64,000 bases of DNA from positions 992,001-1,056,000 of the forward strand of contig NZ_SJRW01000002.1 of the NCBI RefSeq assembly GCF_004352825.1. The letters run 5' to 3'. The translations under genes were made by a program, and so were the position numbers. Every line of letters begins with the position of its first letter. The stretch's first letter is position 1. Positions 1-9,740 of the stretch are shown here, one piece after another. Below the pieces are notes generated by a model that did no database searches, was not told where the DNA came from, and saw only the letters and a list, made by a program, of their open reading frames with translations. The DNA is from Luteimonas arsenica (lineage in GTDB: Bacteria > Pseudomonadota > Gammaproteobacteria > Xanthomonadales > Xanthomonadaceae).

Positions 1-271
1 CCTCGTACAGGGTCAGCCGCCCGCGCGCGAGCACCCGCAGGCCCTCGCGCGGCTGGAACTTCAGCCACTGGCTCTTGGGCTTGAACAGCGCGCAGCGCAC
101 CTGGGCGCGCGCATCCTTGAGGGTGAAATACAGGTGCCCGGACGCGGGACGCGACAGGTTCCCGAGCTCGCCCTCCACCAGCACCACCGGGAACGCATCC
201 TCGAGCAGGTTCCGCGCGAGGGTGTTCAGCTGGCTGGGGGTAAGGACGTTGTCGCGGGCGGGGGCTGGCAT
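1..271 (-). CDS. xseA: Exodeoxyribonuclease VII large subunit, N-terminal part (cut by window edge)
   Basis: About 90 residues are visible, reading leftward from an ATG at 271 and open to the window edge. The segment begins [16 protein letters not shown] and holds the OB-fold core with [20 protein letters not shown] and [10 protein letters not shown], which is the conserved start of XseA. With XseB the protein forms exonuclease VII, which degrades single-stranded DNA from both ends. A TATCCT box lies 6 nt before the ATG, so the mRNA may be leaderless. The catalytic C-terminal part is outside the window. Identity is firm from the N-terminal signature. Confidence 0.93.
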   Translation of the reverse strand, partial: MPAPARDNVLTPSQLNTLARNLLEDAFPVVLVEGELGNLSRPASGHLYFTLKDARAQVRCALFKPKSQWLKFQPREGLRVLARGRLTLYE

Positions 272-277
272 GCCCTC

Positions 278-283
278 AGGATA
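278..283 (-). promoter_or_regulatory. Candidate -10 box of xseA
   Basis: TATCCT on the minus strand ends 6 nt before the xseA ATG, so transcription would start at or next to the start codon. It lies inside a 9-bp dyad (CATGCCCTC at 269-277, GAGGGCATG at 295-303). No convincing -35 box is visible. Confidence 0.4.
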
Positions 284-348
284 CCGTCCTTGGGAGGGCA
301 TGCGGGCTGCCGTTGGCGGTTGGAAAAGCCCGGGTTGCGTTGCGGGGT

Positions 349-424
349 GGCGGGTCGATGGGTATTCCGTGGGCGTCGCAGCTTCGCTGCTCTTGAATGC
401 CCACTCCACACCCATCAACCCGCC
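349..424. repeat. Inverted-repeat element 1 with shared hairpin core
   Basis: The arms GGCGGGTCGATGGGT (349-363) and ACCCATCAACCCGCC (410-424) pair over 15 bp with one mismatch. Inside them GTGGGC pairs with GCCCAC and a GCAGC-TTC-GCTGC hairpin forms the tip. The central stretch of about 28 nt (GCGTCGCAGC...CTTGAATGCC) recurs in opposite orientation in the element at 549-628. The outer arms of the two elements differ in sequence while each remains self-complementary. It lies in the 461-bp xseA-ispG intergenic region, which holds no credible gene. Confidence 0.8.
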
Positions 425-482
425 ATACGACCACCATCGCAAGCCGCAGGAAAAGCGGCGGCACACCGCAGCGCCGTGTCGA

Positions 483-521
483 AAAAGCGGAGAGCGCCGG
501 TGCACGACGCTCTTCGCTTTT
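483..521. repeat. 14-bp stem-loop between the two inverted-repeat elements
   Basis: AAAAGCGGAGAGCG (483-496) and CGCTCTTCGCTTTT (508-521) pair with one mismatch around an 11-nt loop. On the plus strand it ends in a T-run, so it could terminate rightward transcription, but no gene upstream needs it. It probably belongs to the same repeat cluster. Confidence 0.55.
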
Positions 522-548
522 CCTCCCAACCCGCCGCGTGGTTCTGGA

Positions 549-628
549 GCGGAGGGTGTGTGGGTGCGCAGCCGGCATTCAAGAGCAGCGAAGCTGCGAC
601 GCCGGCGGAGCACCCACACACCCTCCGC
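549..628. repeat. Inverted-repeat element 2 with the shared core in reverse orientation
   Basis: GCGGAGGGTGTGTGGGTGC (549-567) and its exact reverse complement (610-628) form a perfect 19-bp stem. Within it GCCGGC pairs with GCCGGC and GCAGC-GAA-GCTGC forms the tip. The core GGCATTCAAGAGCAGCGAAG followed by CTGCGACGCC is the reverse complement of the core of the element at 349-424. This layout is typical of paired REP/BIME-like elements. Confidence 0.8.
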
Positions 629-720
629 CTCCGCAGCCAACCAAGGGTCAACCAGCCCCCGCCGGGCACCAACATGAACCGGCAGGCCCGTCTGCCACCG
701 CAATGCCACCCCGCGAGGAC

Positions 721-726
721 TAAAAT
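721..726 (+). promoter_or_regulatory. Candidate -10 box of ispG (leaderless)
   Basis: TAAAAT ends 6 nt before the ispG ATG at 733, which places the start of transcription at the start codon. There is no Shine-Dalgarno sequence between them. The -35 region is not recognisable. Confidence 0.5.
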
Positions 727-732
727 GGCCCG

Positions 733-2025
733 ATGAACGCCATCCCCGACACCGCCCACGCCGGCACCCTCCAGAGCCTCGAGGAATGGGCCTTCGGCCC
801 GGCCCCGCGCCGCGACACCCGGCAGGTGATGGTCGGCAAGGTCGCCGTCGGCGGCGATGCCCCGGTGGTGGTGCAGTCGATGACCAATACCGACACCGCC
901 GATGTCGACGGCACCGTGAAGCAGGTCGCCGCCCTCTGGCGCGCCGGCTCCGAAATGGTGCGGATCACCGTCAACAACCCCGAGTCCGCCGCCGCCGTCC
1001 CGCGCATCGTCGAAAAGCTGGCGATGATGGGGATCGAAGTGCCGGTCATCGGCGACTTCCACTACAACGGCCACCAGCTGCTCGCCGGCGAACCCGCCTG
1101 CGCCGAAGCGCTCGCCAAGTACCGCATCAACCCCGGCAACGTCGGCTTCGGCAAGAAGAAGGACCTGCAGTTCGCGCAGCTGGTCGAATTCGCGATGCGC
1201 TACGACAAGCCGGTGCGCATCGGCGCCAACTGGGGCTCGCTCGACCAGGCGCTCGCCGCCGCCCTGATGGACGAGAACGCCGCGCGCGCCGAGCCCTGGG
1301 ACGCCGGCCGCGTGCTGCGCGAGGCCCTGATCCGCTCCGCCGTGGATTCCGCCGAACGCGCGGTCGAACTCGGGCTGGCACGCGAGAAGATCATCCTCTC
1401 GGCCAAGGTCAGCGGCGTGCAGGAGCTCATCGCCGTATACCGTGACCTGTCCGCGCGCAGCGACTTCGCCCTGCACCTGGGGCTCACCGAGGCCGGCATC
1501 GGCAGCAAGGGCATCGTCGCCTCCAGCGCGGCGCTCGCGGTGCTGATGCAGGAAGGCATCGGCGACACCATCCGCATCTCGCTCACGCCCGAGCCGGGTG
1601 CGCCGCGCACCCAGGAAGTGGTGGTGGCGCAGGAACTGCTGCAGACCATGGGCCTGCGCGCGTTCACGCCGATGGTCACCGCCTGCCCGGGCTGCGGCCG
1701 CACCACCTCCGAGTTCTTCCAGGAGCTGGCCAAGGTCGTGCAGGAGCACGTGCGCGCGAAGATGCCGGAGTGGAAGATCACCCGGCCCGGCGCCGAGCAC
1801 ATGACGCTCGCGGTGATGGGCTGCGTGGTCAACGGCCCCGGTGAGTCGCGCCATGCCGATATCGGCATTTCGCTGCCCGGCACCGGCGAGGCGCCATCCG
1901 CGCCGGTATTCATCGACGGCGAGAAGGCGATGACCCTGCGCGGCGAGAACATCGCCCACGAGTTCGTCGCCCTGGTCGACGCCTACGTCGACCGCCGCTA
2001 CGGCGCGGCTGCGCCCGGGGGCTGA
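733..2025 (+). CDS. ispG: 4-hydroxy-3-methylbut-2-en-1-yl diphosphate synthase (HMBPP synthase)
   Basis: This 430-residue protein catalyses the penultimate step of the MEP isoprenoid pathway, converting MEcPP to HMBPP with a 4Fe-4S cluster and ferredoxin or flavodoxin as electron donor. Visible marks are [20 protein letters not shown] near the N-terminus of the TIM-barrel, [10 protein letters not shown], the cluster motif [16 protein letters not shown] and [19 protein letters not shown] in the C-terminal domain. Length fits the proteobacterial form. The ATG at 733 lies 7 nt after a TAAAAT box with no ribosome-binding site, so a leaderless mRNA is likely. It is a stand-alone gene. Confidence 0.97.
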   Translation: MNAIPDTAHAGTLQSLEEWAFGPAPRRDTRQVMVGKVAVGGDAPVVVQSMTNTDTADVDGTVKQVAALWRAGSEMVRITVNNPESAAAVPRIVEKLAMMGIEVPVIGDFHYNGHQLLAGEPACAEALAKYRINPGNVGFGKKKDLQFAQLVEFAMRYDKPVRIGANWGSLDQALAAALMDENAARAEPWDAGRVLREALIRSAVDSAERAVELGLAREKIILSAKVSGVQELIAVYRDLSARSDFALHLGLTEAGIGSKGIVASSAALAVLMQEGIGDTIRISLTPEPGAPRTQEVVVAQELLQTMGLRAFTPMVTACPGCGRTTSEFFQELAKVVQEHVRAKMPEWKITRPGAEHMTLAVMGCVVNGPGESRHADIGISLPGTGEAPSAPVFIDGEKAMTLRGENIAHEFVALVDAYVDRRYGAAAPGG

Positions 2026-2133
2026 CGGCGCCCCGGCCGGCCTGAGGGCCGGAGTCCGGGCCGATGGCCTGGCGGGGCTTGCAGTGGGCCCCCATCCATC
2101 CGATGCTCACGGAATCGATGTCCGGCAGGGGCG

Positions 2134-2153
2134 GGCATCGTATGCACGATGCC
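2134..2153. promoter_or_regulatory. Dyad symmetric site upstream of the subtilase gene
   Basis: GGCATCGT-ATGC-ACGATGCC is an 8-bp perfect dyad about 85 bp before the subtilase start. It could be an operator or a small hairpin. No known regulator can be assigned. Confidence 0.35.
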
Positions 2154-2238
2154 GTGTCCGCATGCTGTTCCGGAGGTCTGACATCCGGATGCGCGGAGGG
2201 CCCGGCTCGGGGACGCGAAGACATACCGGGAGAGAATC

Positions 2239-4662
2239 GTGACGATCAAGTCAACACTGGCCACTGCGATCGCCGTGGCCGCAGTGGTATCGGCCGCGGG
2301 TGCCACCACCATCGGAATCAAGTCGAAGGCCGCCGCGCCGGGCGTGAACGCGCAGGCTGCGCCCACACTGCTCGCACAGGGTGCGACGCCGGGCACGCGT
2401 GCGGCCAAAGGCACGCCCGTGCAGCACATCGTGCTGTTCAGCGAGCCTGCGGTGGCGTCCTACCGCGGCGGCGTGCGCGGCATCGAGCAGCCGGCGCGCC
2501 TGGCCAGCGGCCGCGTGGACGTCCACAGCCGTTCGGCCGGCGCCTACGTCGACTACCTGCGCACCCGCCAGGCCTCGCACGAGTCCGACATCGCGCGCGC
2601 GCTGGGCCGCAACCTCGACGTCGACCATCGCATGCAGCACGCGGTCAACGGCATCGTGGTCGGGCTGACTCCGGCCGAGGCCGCGCAGGTGGCGAAGATG
2701 CGCAACGTCTCCCTGGTCGAGGCGTACCGCGAGTACGAGATCGAAACCGATACCGGCCCGGTGCACATTGGCGCGGGCGCGGTCTGGTCGGGCAGCGGCG
2801 GCCTCGGCGAGTTCCAGGGCGAGGGCGTCGTCGCGGCGATCCTCGACTCCGGCATCAACTTTGGCAGCCCCTCGTTCGCGGCGGTCGATCCGACCGACGG
2901 CCATGTGCACGTCAATCCGCTGGGCGCCGGCAACTACCTCGGTACCTGTGCGGCAGGGGAGGTCGACGAAGGCCGCTGCAACGACAAGCTGATCGGTGGC
3001 TACGATTTCGTCTGCGCCGCCCCCGGCAACGCCTGCAGCAATCCGGGCTACCGCGAGGAGCCCGGCTTCGGCGATACCAACTCGCACGGCAGTCACGTGG
3101 CTTCGACGGTCGCCGGCAACCGCCGCACGGTCGAGGTCGGCGGTGCGCAGGTCGCGATTTCGGGCGTGGCGCCGCGCGCCAACCTCATCGCCATCGATAT
3201 CTGCTACACCAACATTTCCACCGGTCAGGGCCTGTGCCCCAACGTCTCGGCCGTGGCCGCGGTCGACCAGGTGATTACCGACGGCCTCGCCGACGTCATC
3301 AACTACTCCATTGGTGGCGGCTCGTCGCCCTGGAGCGAGGCGGTGTCGCAGGCCTTCCTCAACGTCGTCGATGCCGGCGTGTTCGTCGCGGCCTCGGCCG
3401 GCAACAGCGGCCCCGCTGCGGGCACGTTGGGCCACGTCGAGCCCTGGGTGTCGTCCACCGCGGCGGCGCAGCACGGGCGCGACAGCTTCGGCTTCTTCCT
3501 CGAGGTCACCGGCCCCGGTACCGTGCCCGAGCCGCTGTCGACCATCGTGCTGACCCCGGGTGCCGACGGCGTCGGCCACACCGCGCCGTATCCGGCCAGC
3601 ACGCCGCTGCGCGTGAGTCCGGCGATCGACGCGATCGACGACGGCTGCACCGGCTATCCCGCCGGGACCTTCGCGGGAGCGATCGCCGTGGTCCGCCGCG
3701 GTACCTGCTCGTTCAGCATCAAGGTCGACGCCGCCGCAGCGGCCGGTGCGACCGCTGTGGTGATCGCGAACAACCAGGTGGGGGCGCTGATTCCGTCGGT
3801 GCCGGGAACCACGACGCCTGCGTTCTCGGTCACCCAGGCCGAGGGCAACGCGCTGCGTGATTTCCACACGGCGAACCCGACGGCCACCGCGGCCATCGGC
3901 TACCCGGCCTCGCCCGTGCCGAACACCGCCGATGCGCTGGCATCGTTCAGCTCGCGCGGCCCGGCGGGCACCTTCAACCTGCTGAAGCCGGACGTGACCG
4001 CGCCCGGCTATGCGGTGCTGGCGGCGGTGTCCGGTGAGACCATCACCGGGTCCGAGAACGCCGTGGGCCTGATGAACGGCACCTCGATGGCCTCGCCCCA
4101 CCAGGCGGGCGCCGCGGCCCTGGTCCGCCAGGCGCGTCCCGACTGGTCCGTGTCCGAGGTCAAGTCGGCGCTGGCGATGACCGCGACCAGCACGGTGTAC
4201 CTGGAGGACCAGGTGACCCTGGCCAATCCGTTCGCCCGCGGTTCGGGCCGGATCCGCGTCGACCAGGCAATCCGCGCCGGGCTGGTGCTGGACGAGACCC
4301 GCGCCAACTATGCCGCGGCCAACCCGTCCAGTGGCGGCGATCCCGCGACGCTGAACCTGGCGAGCATGGGCAACCGCAACTGCGCCGGTGGCTGCACGTT
4401 CACCCGCACCTTCCGCAACGTCGATGGCTCGGCCCAGACCTGGACCGCCAAGCTGTCCGGCCTGCCGGGCACGGTGAGGCCGCTGGTGACGCGCGTGCCG
4501 GCCAATGGCCTGGTGACCTTCGAGGTGACCATCGACAGCAGCAGCCTGCCCGCCAACGGCAGCTGGAGCTTCGGCAACCTGCAGCTGCAGGCTGGCGCGC
4601 TGAAGGGTGGCAAGACCGATCCGGTGCTGAACCTGCCGGTTGGCGTGGCCGTGCAGCCCTGA
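2239..4662 (+). CDS. Secreted subtilisin-family serine peptidase (S8) with PA domain
   Basis: This 807-residue exported protease starts at GTG 2239 behind GGGAGAGAATC. It has an N-terminal signal peptide (hydrophobic AIAVAAVVSAAGA) and an I9-like propeptide at about residues 60-165. The S8 triad is Asp203 (AILDSGINFG), His283 (SHGSHVAS) and Ser616 (GTSMASPH), with oxyanion Asn389 (ASAGNSGP). A protease-associated domain at about 455-550 (RRGTCSFSIKVDAAAAAGAT) is inserted between the oxyanion and Ser regions. The last 120 residues look like a fibronectin-type beta domain. It probably degrades extracellular protein. It stands alone and is followed by a terminator hairpin. Confidence 0.93.
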   Translation: MTIKSTLATAIAVAAVVSAAGATTIGIKSKAAAPGVNAQAAPTLLAQGATPGTRAAKGTPVQHIVLFSEPAVASYRGGVRGIEQPARLASGRVDVHSRSAGAYVDYLRTRQASHESDIARALGRNLDVDHRMQHAVNGIVVGLTPAEAAQVAKMRNVSLVEAYREYEIETDTGPVHIGAGAVWSGSGGLGEFQGEGVVAAILDSGINFGSPSFAAVDPTDGHVHVNPLGAGNYLGTCAAGEVDEGRCNDKLIGGYDFVCAAPGNACSNPGYREEPGFGDTNSHGSHVASTVAGNRRTVEVGGAQVAISGVAPRANLIAIDICYTNISTGQGLCPNVSAVAAVDQVITDGLADVINYSIGGGSSPWSEAVSQAFLNVVDAGVFVAASAGNSGPAAGTLGHVEPWVSSTAAAQHGRDSFGFFLEVTGPGTVPEPLSTIVLTPGADGVGHTAPYPASTPLRVSPAIDAIDDGCTGYPAGTFAGAIAVVRRGTCSFSIKVDAAAAAGATAVVIANNQVGALIPSVPGTTTPAFSVTQAEGNALRDFHTANPTATAAIGYPASPVPNTADALASFSSRGPAGTFNLLKPDVTAPGYAVLAAVSGETITGSENAVGLMNGTSMASPHQAGAAALVRQARPDWSVSEVKSALAMTATSTVYLEDQVTLANPFARGSGRIRVDQAIRAGLVLDETRANYAAANPSSGGDPATLNLASMGNRNCAGGCTFTRTFRNVDGSAQTWTAKLSGLPGTVRPLVTRVPANGLVTFEVTIDSSSLPANGSWSFGNLQLQAGALKGGKTDPVLNLPVGVAVQP

Positions 4663-4730
4663 GGGCAGGGGACCAGGCGGGACCGCGGCGGCCAGCGCCG
4701 TGGCCCCGCCACTCCCCGATGTGACAGGCG

Positions 4731-4754
4731 AAGGGCCCGGGGAACCGGGCCCTT
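4731..4754. terminator. Hairpin terminator after the subtilase gene
   Basis: AAGGGCCCGG-GGAA-CCGGGCCCTT forms a perfect 10-bp stem with a GNRA-like loop, between the convergent subtilase and DMT transporter genes. The stem ends in AA/TT on either strand, so it may act in both directions. Confidence 0.75.
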
Positions 4755-4798
4755 CGTCGTTCCTGACCGGGCGTGAGTGCGGAGGCGTCGCCCCCGGG

Positions 4799-5713
4799 TC
4801 ACTCCGCGGGCTTCGCCGCCTCGGCCGGCGCGGAGGTCGCCGCCCGCCGTGCCAGCTGCACCTCGCGGTGCGCGATGTAGATGTTGGCCGCCAGGATGAT
4901 GCCGGCACCGACGAGGGTCCAATGCGTGGGCGCCTCCCCGAACAGCAGCCACGCCGCCAGCGCCACCAGCGGCAGCTGCATGAAGCTGATCGGCTGCAGC
5001 GCGGACACTTCGCCGATCTCCAGCGCCCGCGTCCACAGCAGCTGGCCACCCGTGCCGAAGGCTCCCAGCAGCACCAGCCACAGCCACTCGATGCCGCGCG
5101 GCCATTCCCAGGCGAACAGCGCCGGCAGCAGCGACATCGGCACCCAGAACATGTAGGTGTAGAAAACGATGGTGTCGGCCGCATCCACGCGCGAGAGCTG
5201 CTTGATCTGGATCGCCACCAGGGCGGCGAGCACGGCGCCGGCGAGTGCCACCAGGGTGCCGAGGCTGAAATCCGCGCTGCCTGGCCGCACGATCACCAGC
5301 ACCCCGACCAGGCCGATGGCCACCGCCGACCAGCGCCGCATGCGCACGGTTTCGCCGAGGATGAAGACCGCGGCCACGGTCGCGAACAGCGGCGTGGCAT
5401 AGGACAGCGCCACCGCCTGCGCCATCGGCAGGTGGCCCAGCGCCCAGAAGCCGCACAGCATCGAGGCCACGCCGATCGCGCAGCGCAGCAGGTAGCGCGG
5501 CAGCTGGGTGGTGCGCGGCAGGTACCAGCCGCTGCGGAACAGCACCGGCAGCAGGAACAGCAGGCCGAACAGGTTGCGGAAGAACGCGACCTCGTAGGTC
5601 GAAAGCTCCGCGGACGCCAGGCGGATGGTCACCGCCATCGCGGCGAAGAAGCTGGTGCTGCCGAGCATCAGCAGCGCGGCGCGCGCCTGCGGGCTGGCCA
5701 GTGCAGCGGTCAC
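4799..5713 (-). CDS. EamA/DMT-family inner-membrane transporter
   Basis: A 304-residue polytopic protein of about ten hydrophobic helices arranged as two EamA repeats, for example MLGSTSFFAAMAVTIRLA and RNLFGLLFLLPVLFR in the first half and FGTGGQLLWTRALEIG in the second. DMT proteins export or import metabolites, but the substrate cannot be read from sequence. The GTG start at 5713 overlaps the murB stop as GTGA, so it is translationally coupled and is the last gene of the aldehyde dehydrogenase-pyrD-murB-DMT operon. A short alanine-rich tail ends the protein. Confidence 0.9.
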   Translation of the reverse strand: MTAALASPQARAALLMLGSTSFFAAMAVTIRLASAELSTYEVAFFRNLFGLLFLLPVLFRSGWYLPRTTQLPRYLLRCAIGVASMLCGFWALGHLPMAQAVALSYATPLFATVAAVFILGETVRMRRWSAVAIGLVGVLVIVRPGSADFSLGTLVALAGAVLAALVAIQIKQLSRVDAADTIVFYTYMFWVPMSLLPALFAWEWPRGIEWLWLVLLGAFGTGGQLLWTRALEIGEVSALQPISFMQLPLVALAAWLLFGEAPTHWTLVGAGIILAANIYIAHREVQLARRAATSAPAEAAKPAE

Positions 5714-6771
5714 CACGAAGCGCCGACGATGCGCGGCTCCGGCTCCAGCGCGACGCCAAAGCGAGCCTGCACCGAGCCCGCGATCCGCCGCGCCAGCGCC
5801 AGCAGTTCGGCACCGTTCGCACCACCGTGGTTGACCAGGACCAGGGCATGGCCAGGGGCGACCCCGGCGTCGCCGTCGCGGTGACCCTTCCAGCCGGCGG
5901 CATCGATCAGCCACGCGGCCGACAGTTTGCGCGAACCCGGCACGCCGGCGTCGAAGCAGGGCAGGCCGGGGTGTTCGGCCAGCAGTGCATCGGCCTGCGC
6001 CACCGGCACGATCGGGTTCTTGAAGAAGCTGCCGGCGTTGCCGAGCACGGCCGGGTCGGGGAGCTTGGCGCGGCGGATCCGGCAGACCGCTTCCGATACC
6101 TGCTTCGGCGTCGGCGCGTCGATGCCCATGGCCGCGAGCTCGGCGCCGATGCCGGCATAGCCCAGCTCCAGTCGCGGGCTGCGGGTCAGCGCGAACTCGA
6201 CCGCGGTGACGATCCATCGCCCGGGCTCGCGCTTGAACCGGCTGTCGCGGTAGGCGAAGCCGCAGTCGGCGGCGGCCAGGCGCACGAGGCCGCCCGCGTC
6301 GCGGTCCCAGGCTTCGACCGCGTGCACACGGCGGTCCAGCTCCACGCCGTAGGCGCCGATGTTCTGGATCGGCGCGGCGCCGACCGTGCCCGGGATCAGC
6401 GACAGGTTCTCCAGCCCCGACAGGCCCAGCGCCAGCGTGTGCAGCACGAAGTCGTGCCAGCCGCGCCCGGCCTCGGCGCGCACGAGCACGGCGTCGGCGT
6501 CGTCGCTGACGATGCTGATCGAATCGCCGGTCATCGCCAGGGCCACGCCCTCGAAGGGCGCCGCGAACAGCAGGTTGCTGCCGCCGCCGACCACCAGCAG
6601 CGCGCCTTCGGCGATCCGCGGGTCGGCGAGCGTGGCGGGCAGGGCCGCGGCGCTGGCGACCTCGGCCAGCCATGCGGCGCGCGCGGGCACGCGGAAGCTG
6701 GTGCGCGGGGTGAGGTCGGCGTCGCGCCTCCAGCGCACGGCGGGCTTGGCGTCGATGGTCGTGGCGCTCAC
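5710..6771 (-). CDS. murB: UDP-N-acetylenolpyruvoylglucosamine reductase
   Basis: This FAD-dependent reductase of about 353 residues makes UDP-N-acetylmuramate in cytosolic peptidoglycan precursor synthesis. The FAD-binding region shows [12 protein letters not shown] and [20 protein letters not shown]. The substrate domain shows FAYRDSRFK and [11 protein letters not shown], whose serine is the proton donor of the family. The C-terminal [12 protein letters not shown] follows. I chose GTG 6771 (VSATTIDAK) because it overlaps the pyrD stop as GTGA; a longer frame exists upstream but lies within pyrD. The stop overlaps the DMT transporter start. Confidence 0.96.
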   Translation of the reverse strand: MSATTIDAKPAVRWRRDADLTPRTSFRVPARAAWLAEVASAAALPATLADPRIAEGALLVVGGGSNLLFAAPFEGVALAMTGDSISIVSDDADAVLVRAEAGRGWHDFVLHTLALGLSGLENLSLIPGTVGAAPIQNIGAYGVELDRRVHAVEAWDRDAGGLVRLAAADCGFAYRDSRFKREPGRWIVTAVEFALTRSPRLELGYAGIGAELAAMGIDAPTPKQVSEAVCRIRRAKLPDPAVLGNAGSFFKNPIVPVAQADALLAEHPGLPCFDAGVPGSRKLSAAWLIDAAGWKGHRDGDAGVAPGHALVLVNHGGANGAELLALARRIAGSVQARFGVALEPEPRIVGASW

Positions 6772-7823
6772 AGGTTGGGCAGGTTGCCGCGGCTGGGCGC
6801 TTCCTTGCGGCGGCGGATGGCTTCGACGCACTCGCCGATCAGCGCCGGCCCGCGGTAGACCAGGCCGGAGTAGAGCTGCACCAGCGAGGCACCGGCGGCG
6901 GTCTTCTTGGCCGCGTCCGCGCCGGACAGGATGCCGCCCACGCCCACCAGCGGGATGCCCTCGGGCAGGCGCGTGCGCAGCATGCGCAGCACCGCGGTGG
7001 ATTTGTTCATCAGCGGTTCGCCGGACAGCCCACCGCTCTCGCGTGCGTGCGGATGACCCTGCACGGCGATGCGCGACACCGTGGTGTTGGTGGCGATCAC
7101 GCCGTCCACGCCGAGGTCGCCGAGCACGCGCGCGGCGGCGTCGATGTCCTCGTCGCTGAGGTCGGGCGCGACCTTGACCAGCAGCGGCACGCGGCGGCCA
7201 TGGCGCGAGGCCAGGCGCTCCTGCGCCTCGCGCAGCTCGCCCACCAGGCGGCGCAGCGCCTGTTCCTCCTGCAACTCGCGCAGGCCGGCGGTGTTGGGCG
7301 AGGAAATGTTGACGGTGACGTAGTCGGCCAGCGGATACACGCGCTCCAGGCAGTGCAGGTAGTCGGTGTGCGCCGACTCGTTGGACGTGTCCTTGTTCTT
7401 GCCGATGTTGATGCCGACCAGCCCGCCGCGGCGCTTCGCGCGGCCGACGTTGCGGACCAGTGCGTCGACGCCGGCGTTGTTGAAGCCGAGGCGGTTGATG
7501 ACCGCGCGGTGCTGCGGCAGACGGAACATGCGCGGCTTCTGATTGCCCGGCTGTGGCCGCGGCGTGACCGTGCCGACCTCGACGAAACCGAAGCCCAGCG
7601 CCAGCAGCGCGTCGATGTGCTCGCCGTTCTTGTCCAGCCCGGCGGCCAGGCCGACCGGGTTGGGGAACTTCAGGCCGAAGACCGTCGTCGGGAACGGGCG
7701 CGCGTTGCCCGCGAGCAGGCGCTGCAGCCGCAGGGCATGCAGCGCCTCGAGCGACGACAGGCCCAGGCCATGCGCGCGCTCAGCGTCGAGGGCGAACAGG
7801 AAGGGCCGCGCCAACCCGTACAT
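6768..7823 (-). CDS. pyrD: Dihydroorotate dehydrogenase (quinone), class 2
   Basis: This 351-residue membrane-associated flavoprotein oxidises dihydroorotate to orotate in pyrimidine synthesis with quinone as acceptor. Visible are the N-terminal membrane-contact helices ([18 protein letters not shown]), [31 protein letters not shown] with the class 2 catalytic serine region, NTTVSR and [14 protein letters not shown] with YSGLVYRGP. The ATG at 7823 has GAGGAA upstream and lies 10 nt after the stop of the aldehyde dehydrogenase gene. A longer frame to 7946 would run inside that gene and is rejected. Confidence 0.97.
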   Translation of the reverse strand: MYGLARPFLFALDAERAHGLGLSSLEALHALRLQRLLAGNARPFPTTVFGLKFPNPVGLAAGLDKNGEHIDALLALGFGFVEVGTVTPRPQPGNQKPRMFRLPQHRAVINRLGFNNAGVDALVRNVGRAKRRGGLVGINIGKNKDTSNESAHTDYLHCLERVYPLADYVTVNISSPNTAGLRELQEEQALRRLVGELREAQERLASRHGRRVPLLVKVAPDLSDEDIDAAARVLGDLGVDGVIATNTTVSRIAVQGHPHARESGGLSGEPLMNKSTAVLRMLRTRLPEGIPLVGVGGILSGADAAKKTAAGASLVQLYSGLVYRGPALIGECVEAIRRRKEAPSRGNLPNL

Positions 7824-7833
7824 GGAGCGTTCC

Positions 7834-9369
7834 TCAGAGGTCGAACTTGATGCCCTGGGCCAGCGGCAGCGCGTCGGAATGGTTGATGGTGTTGGTCTGG
7901 CGGCGCATATAGGCCCTCCACGCATCCGAGCCGGATTCCCGGCCACCGCCGGTCTCCTTCTCGCCGCCGAAGGCGCCGCCGATCTCGGCGCCGGAGGTGC
8001 CGATGTTGACGTTGGCGATGCCGCAGTCGGAGCCCGCCGCCGACAGGAAGGCCTCGGCGCGCTTGAGGTTGGTGGTGAAGATCGCCGACGACAGGCCCTG
8101 CGGCACGTCGTTCTGCATGGCGATCGCGTCCTCGAGTTCGGCGTACTTCATCACGTACAGGATCGGCGCGAAGGTCTCGGTCTGAACCACCTCGGCGTCG
8201 TTGGCCAGGCCGGTGACGATGGTCGGCAGCACGAAGAAGCCCTTGCGGTCGGTCAGCGCGCGGCCGCCGGTCTCGACGGTGCCGCCGGCGGCCTTGGCCT
8301 TCTCGATCGCCGCCAGGTAGGCATCGACCGCGGACTGGCTGTTGAGCGGGCCCATCAGGTTGGCGGCGTCGGTGGGGTCGCCGATCTTCTTCTCGACCTG
8401 CGCGTAGCCGGCCTTGAGCTTGGCCAGCACGTCATCAAAGATGGATTCGTGGATGAAGGCGCGGCGCGTGGTGGTGCAGCGCTGGCCGGCGGTGCCGACG
8501 GCCCCGAACACGATCGCCGGGATCGCGAGCTTCAGGTCCGCGGTCTCGTCCACGATCATCGCGTTGTTGCCGCCGAGCTCCAGCAGCGAGCGGCCCATGC
8601 GGCGTGCGACGCGCTCGCCGACCTGGCGTCCGACCTTCGTCGAGCCGGTGAAGCTGACCAGGCCGATGCGGCGGTCGTCGACCATGCGCTCGGCGAGCGA
8701 GTTGTCGGTGTCGTTGAACAGGAAGAACAGGTCGGGGAAGCCGCCTTCGCGCAGCGCTTCGTTGCAGATGCGTACCGAGGCGATCGCCGACAGCGGGGTC
8801 TTGCCCGAGGGCTTCCAGATCGAGATGTCGCCGCAGACGGCGGCGATGAACGAGTTCCAGGCCCACACCGCCACCGGGAAGTTGAAGGCCGAGATGATCC
8901 CGACCAGGCCCAGCGGGTGCCACTGCTCGTACATGCGGTGGCCGGGGCGCTCGGAGTGCATGGTCAGGCCGTAGAGCTGGCGCGAGAGGCCGACGGCGAA
9001 GTCGCCGATGTCGATCATCTCCTGCACCTCGCCATCGCCTTCGGGCTTGGACTTGCCCATTTCCAGCGCGACCAGCGAACCCAGCAGGTCCTTGTTGGCG
9101 CGCAGGGCGTTCGCGCACAGGCGGATGGCTTCGCCGCGCAGCGGCGCCGGGGTGGTGCGCCAGGTCTTGAACGCCGCCTGGGCGCGCTCGACGATCTTCT
9201 CGTAGTCGGCTTCAGAGGCCGCGTGCACCTGGCCCAGCACTTCGCCGTCGGTCGGGTTGACCGGCTCCAGCACGCCGGCGTCGCGGGTCGACGACCACTC
9301 GCCGTTGCCGAGGTAGGTGCCGGATTCGCTGCCGGAAAGACCGAGGGCGGTGAGGACGGGATGGGTCAT
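7834..9369 (-). CDS. amaB: ALDH7-type aldehyde dehydrogenase, probable L-piperidine-6-carboxylate dehydrogenase
   Basis: A 511-residue NAD-dependent aldehyde dehydrogenase. The catalytic region is [13 protein letters not shown] (nucleophile Cys) and the general-base region is [32 protein letters not shown] lies in the cofactor domain. The sequence has the character of the ALDH7A1/AmaB subfamily, which oxidises alpha-aminoadipate semialdehyde in lysine catabolism; substrate is inferred from family only. The start is ATG 9369, with AGGAG 9 nt before it; an in-frame TTG at 9378 directly abuts that Shine-Dalgarno and is less likely. First gene of a leftward operon with pyrD, murB and a DMT transporter. 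Confidence 0.88.
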   Translation of the reverse strand: MTHPVLTALGLSGSESGTYLGNGEWSSTRDAGVLEPVNPTDGEVLGQVHAASEADYEKIVERAQAAFKTWRTTPAPLRGEAIRLCANALRANKDLLGSLVALEMGKSKPEGDGEVQEMIDIGDFAVGLSRQLYGLTMHSERPGHRMYEQWHPLGLVGIISAFNFPVAVWAWNSFIAAVCGDISIWKPSGKTPLSAIASVRICNEALREGGFPDLFFLFNDTDNSLAERMVDDRRIGLVSFTGSTKVGRQVGERVARRMGRSLLELGGNNAMIVDETADLKLAIPAIVFGAVGTAGQRCTTTRRAFIHESIFDDVLAKLKAGYAQVEKKIGDPTDAANLMGPLNSQSAVDAYLAAIEKAKAAGGTVETGGRALTDRKGFFVLPTIVTGLANDAEVVQTETFAPILYVMKYAELEDAIAMQNDVPQGLSSAIFTTNLKRAEAFLSAAGSDCGIANVNIGTSGAEIGGAFGGEKETGGGRESGSDAWRAYMRRQTNTINHSDALPLAQGIKFDL

Positions 9370-9464
9370 GCGGGACAACTCCTGGAAGTCTTGGCCGCGG
9401 CGGGAATGCCGCGCAGCTTGAAGGGGACAGCGGCCATGGCCGCGACGGATGCGTGGGATGCGGA

Positions 9465-9541
9465 TGGCGACCCCGGCACGATTCGAACGTGCGACCTTCC
9501 CCTTAGGAGGGGGACGCTCTATCCAGCTGAGCTACGGGGCC
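9465..9541 (-). tRNA. tRNA-Arg (anticodon CCT)
   Basis: The minus strand folds into a complete cloverleaf. The acceptor arms are GGCCCCG and CGGGGTC, the D arm is GCTC...GAGC, the anticodon stem TCCCC/GGGGA has loop CTCCTAA (anticodon CCT, reads AGG), and the T arm is GCACG-TTCGAAT-CGTGC. The CCA end is encoded. Confidence 0.96.
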
Positions 9542-9610
9542 CGATCCGGTGATTTTCGCATGGAGCCGAGACTTTCCCAACCTCGCGGGCTCGTGGCAGG
9601 CCTGGAAAGG

Positions 9611-9644
9611 AAAAGCCCCGGGAGCCAACGCGCCCGGGGCTTTT
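9611..9644. terminator. Terminator between tRNA-Ala and tRNA-Arg
   Basis: AAAAGCCCCGGG (9611-9622) pairs exactly with CCCGGGGCTTTT (9633-9644). It lies 10 nt past the 3' end of the leftward tRNA-Ala, and the stem ends in A/T runs on both strands, so it is a good intrinsic terminator for that tRNA. Confidence 0.85.
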
Positions 9645-9653
9645 CCTGGATCT

Positions 9654-9729
<76 letters not shown>

Positions 9730-9740
9730 AAGGGGACGCC

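Larger units (their letters stand above)
272..732. other. 461-bp intergenic region made mainly of inverted repeats
   Basis: No gene is supported here. The open frames on both strands are low-complexity products of the repeats. The region carries the xseA promoter on the left, the two core-sharing inverted repeats, a 14-bp stem-loop and, at the right end, the ispG -10 box. Confidence 0.75.

Noticed and set aside
415-1959. 514-codon frame antisense to ispG
   Set aside because: It is the GC-rich shadow of ispG on the other strand and runs into the inverted repeats; composition is low-complexity and matches no family.
2026-2070. GC-rich dyad after ispG as a terminator
   Set aside because: CCGGCC/GGCCGG pairing is possible, but the stem is short and has no T-run; it is expected by chance at this GC content.
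2251-5184. 977-codon frame antisense to the subtilase gene
   Set aside because: Arginine/glycine-rich shadow of a clear S8 protease; no start signals, and it crosses the terminator at 4731-4754.
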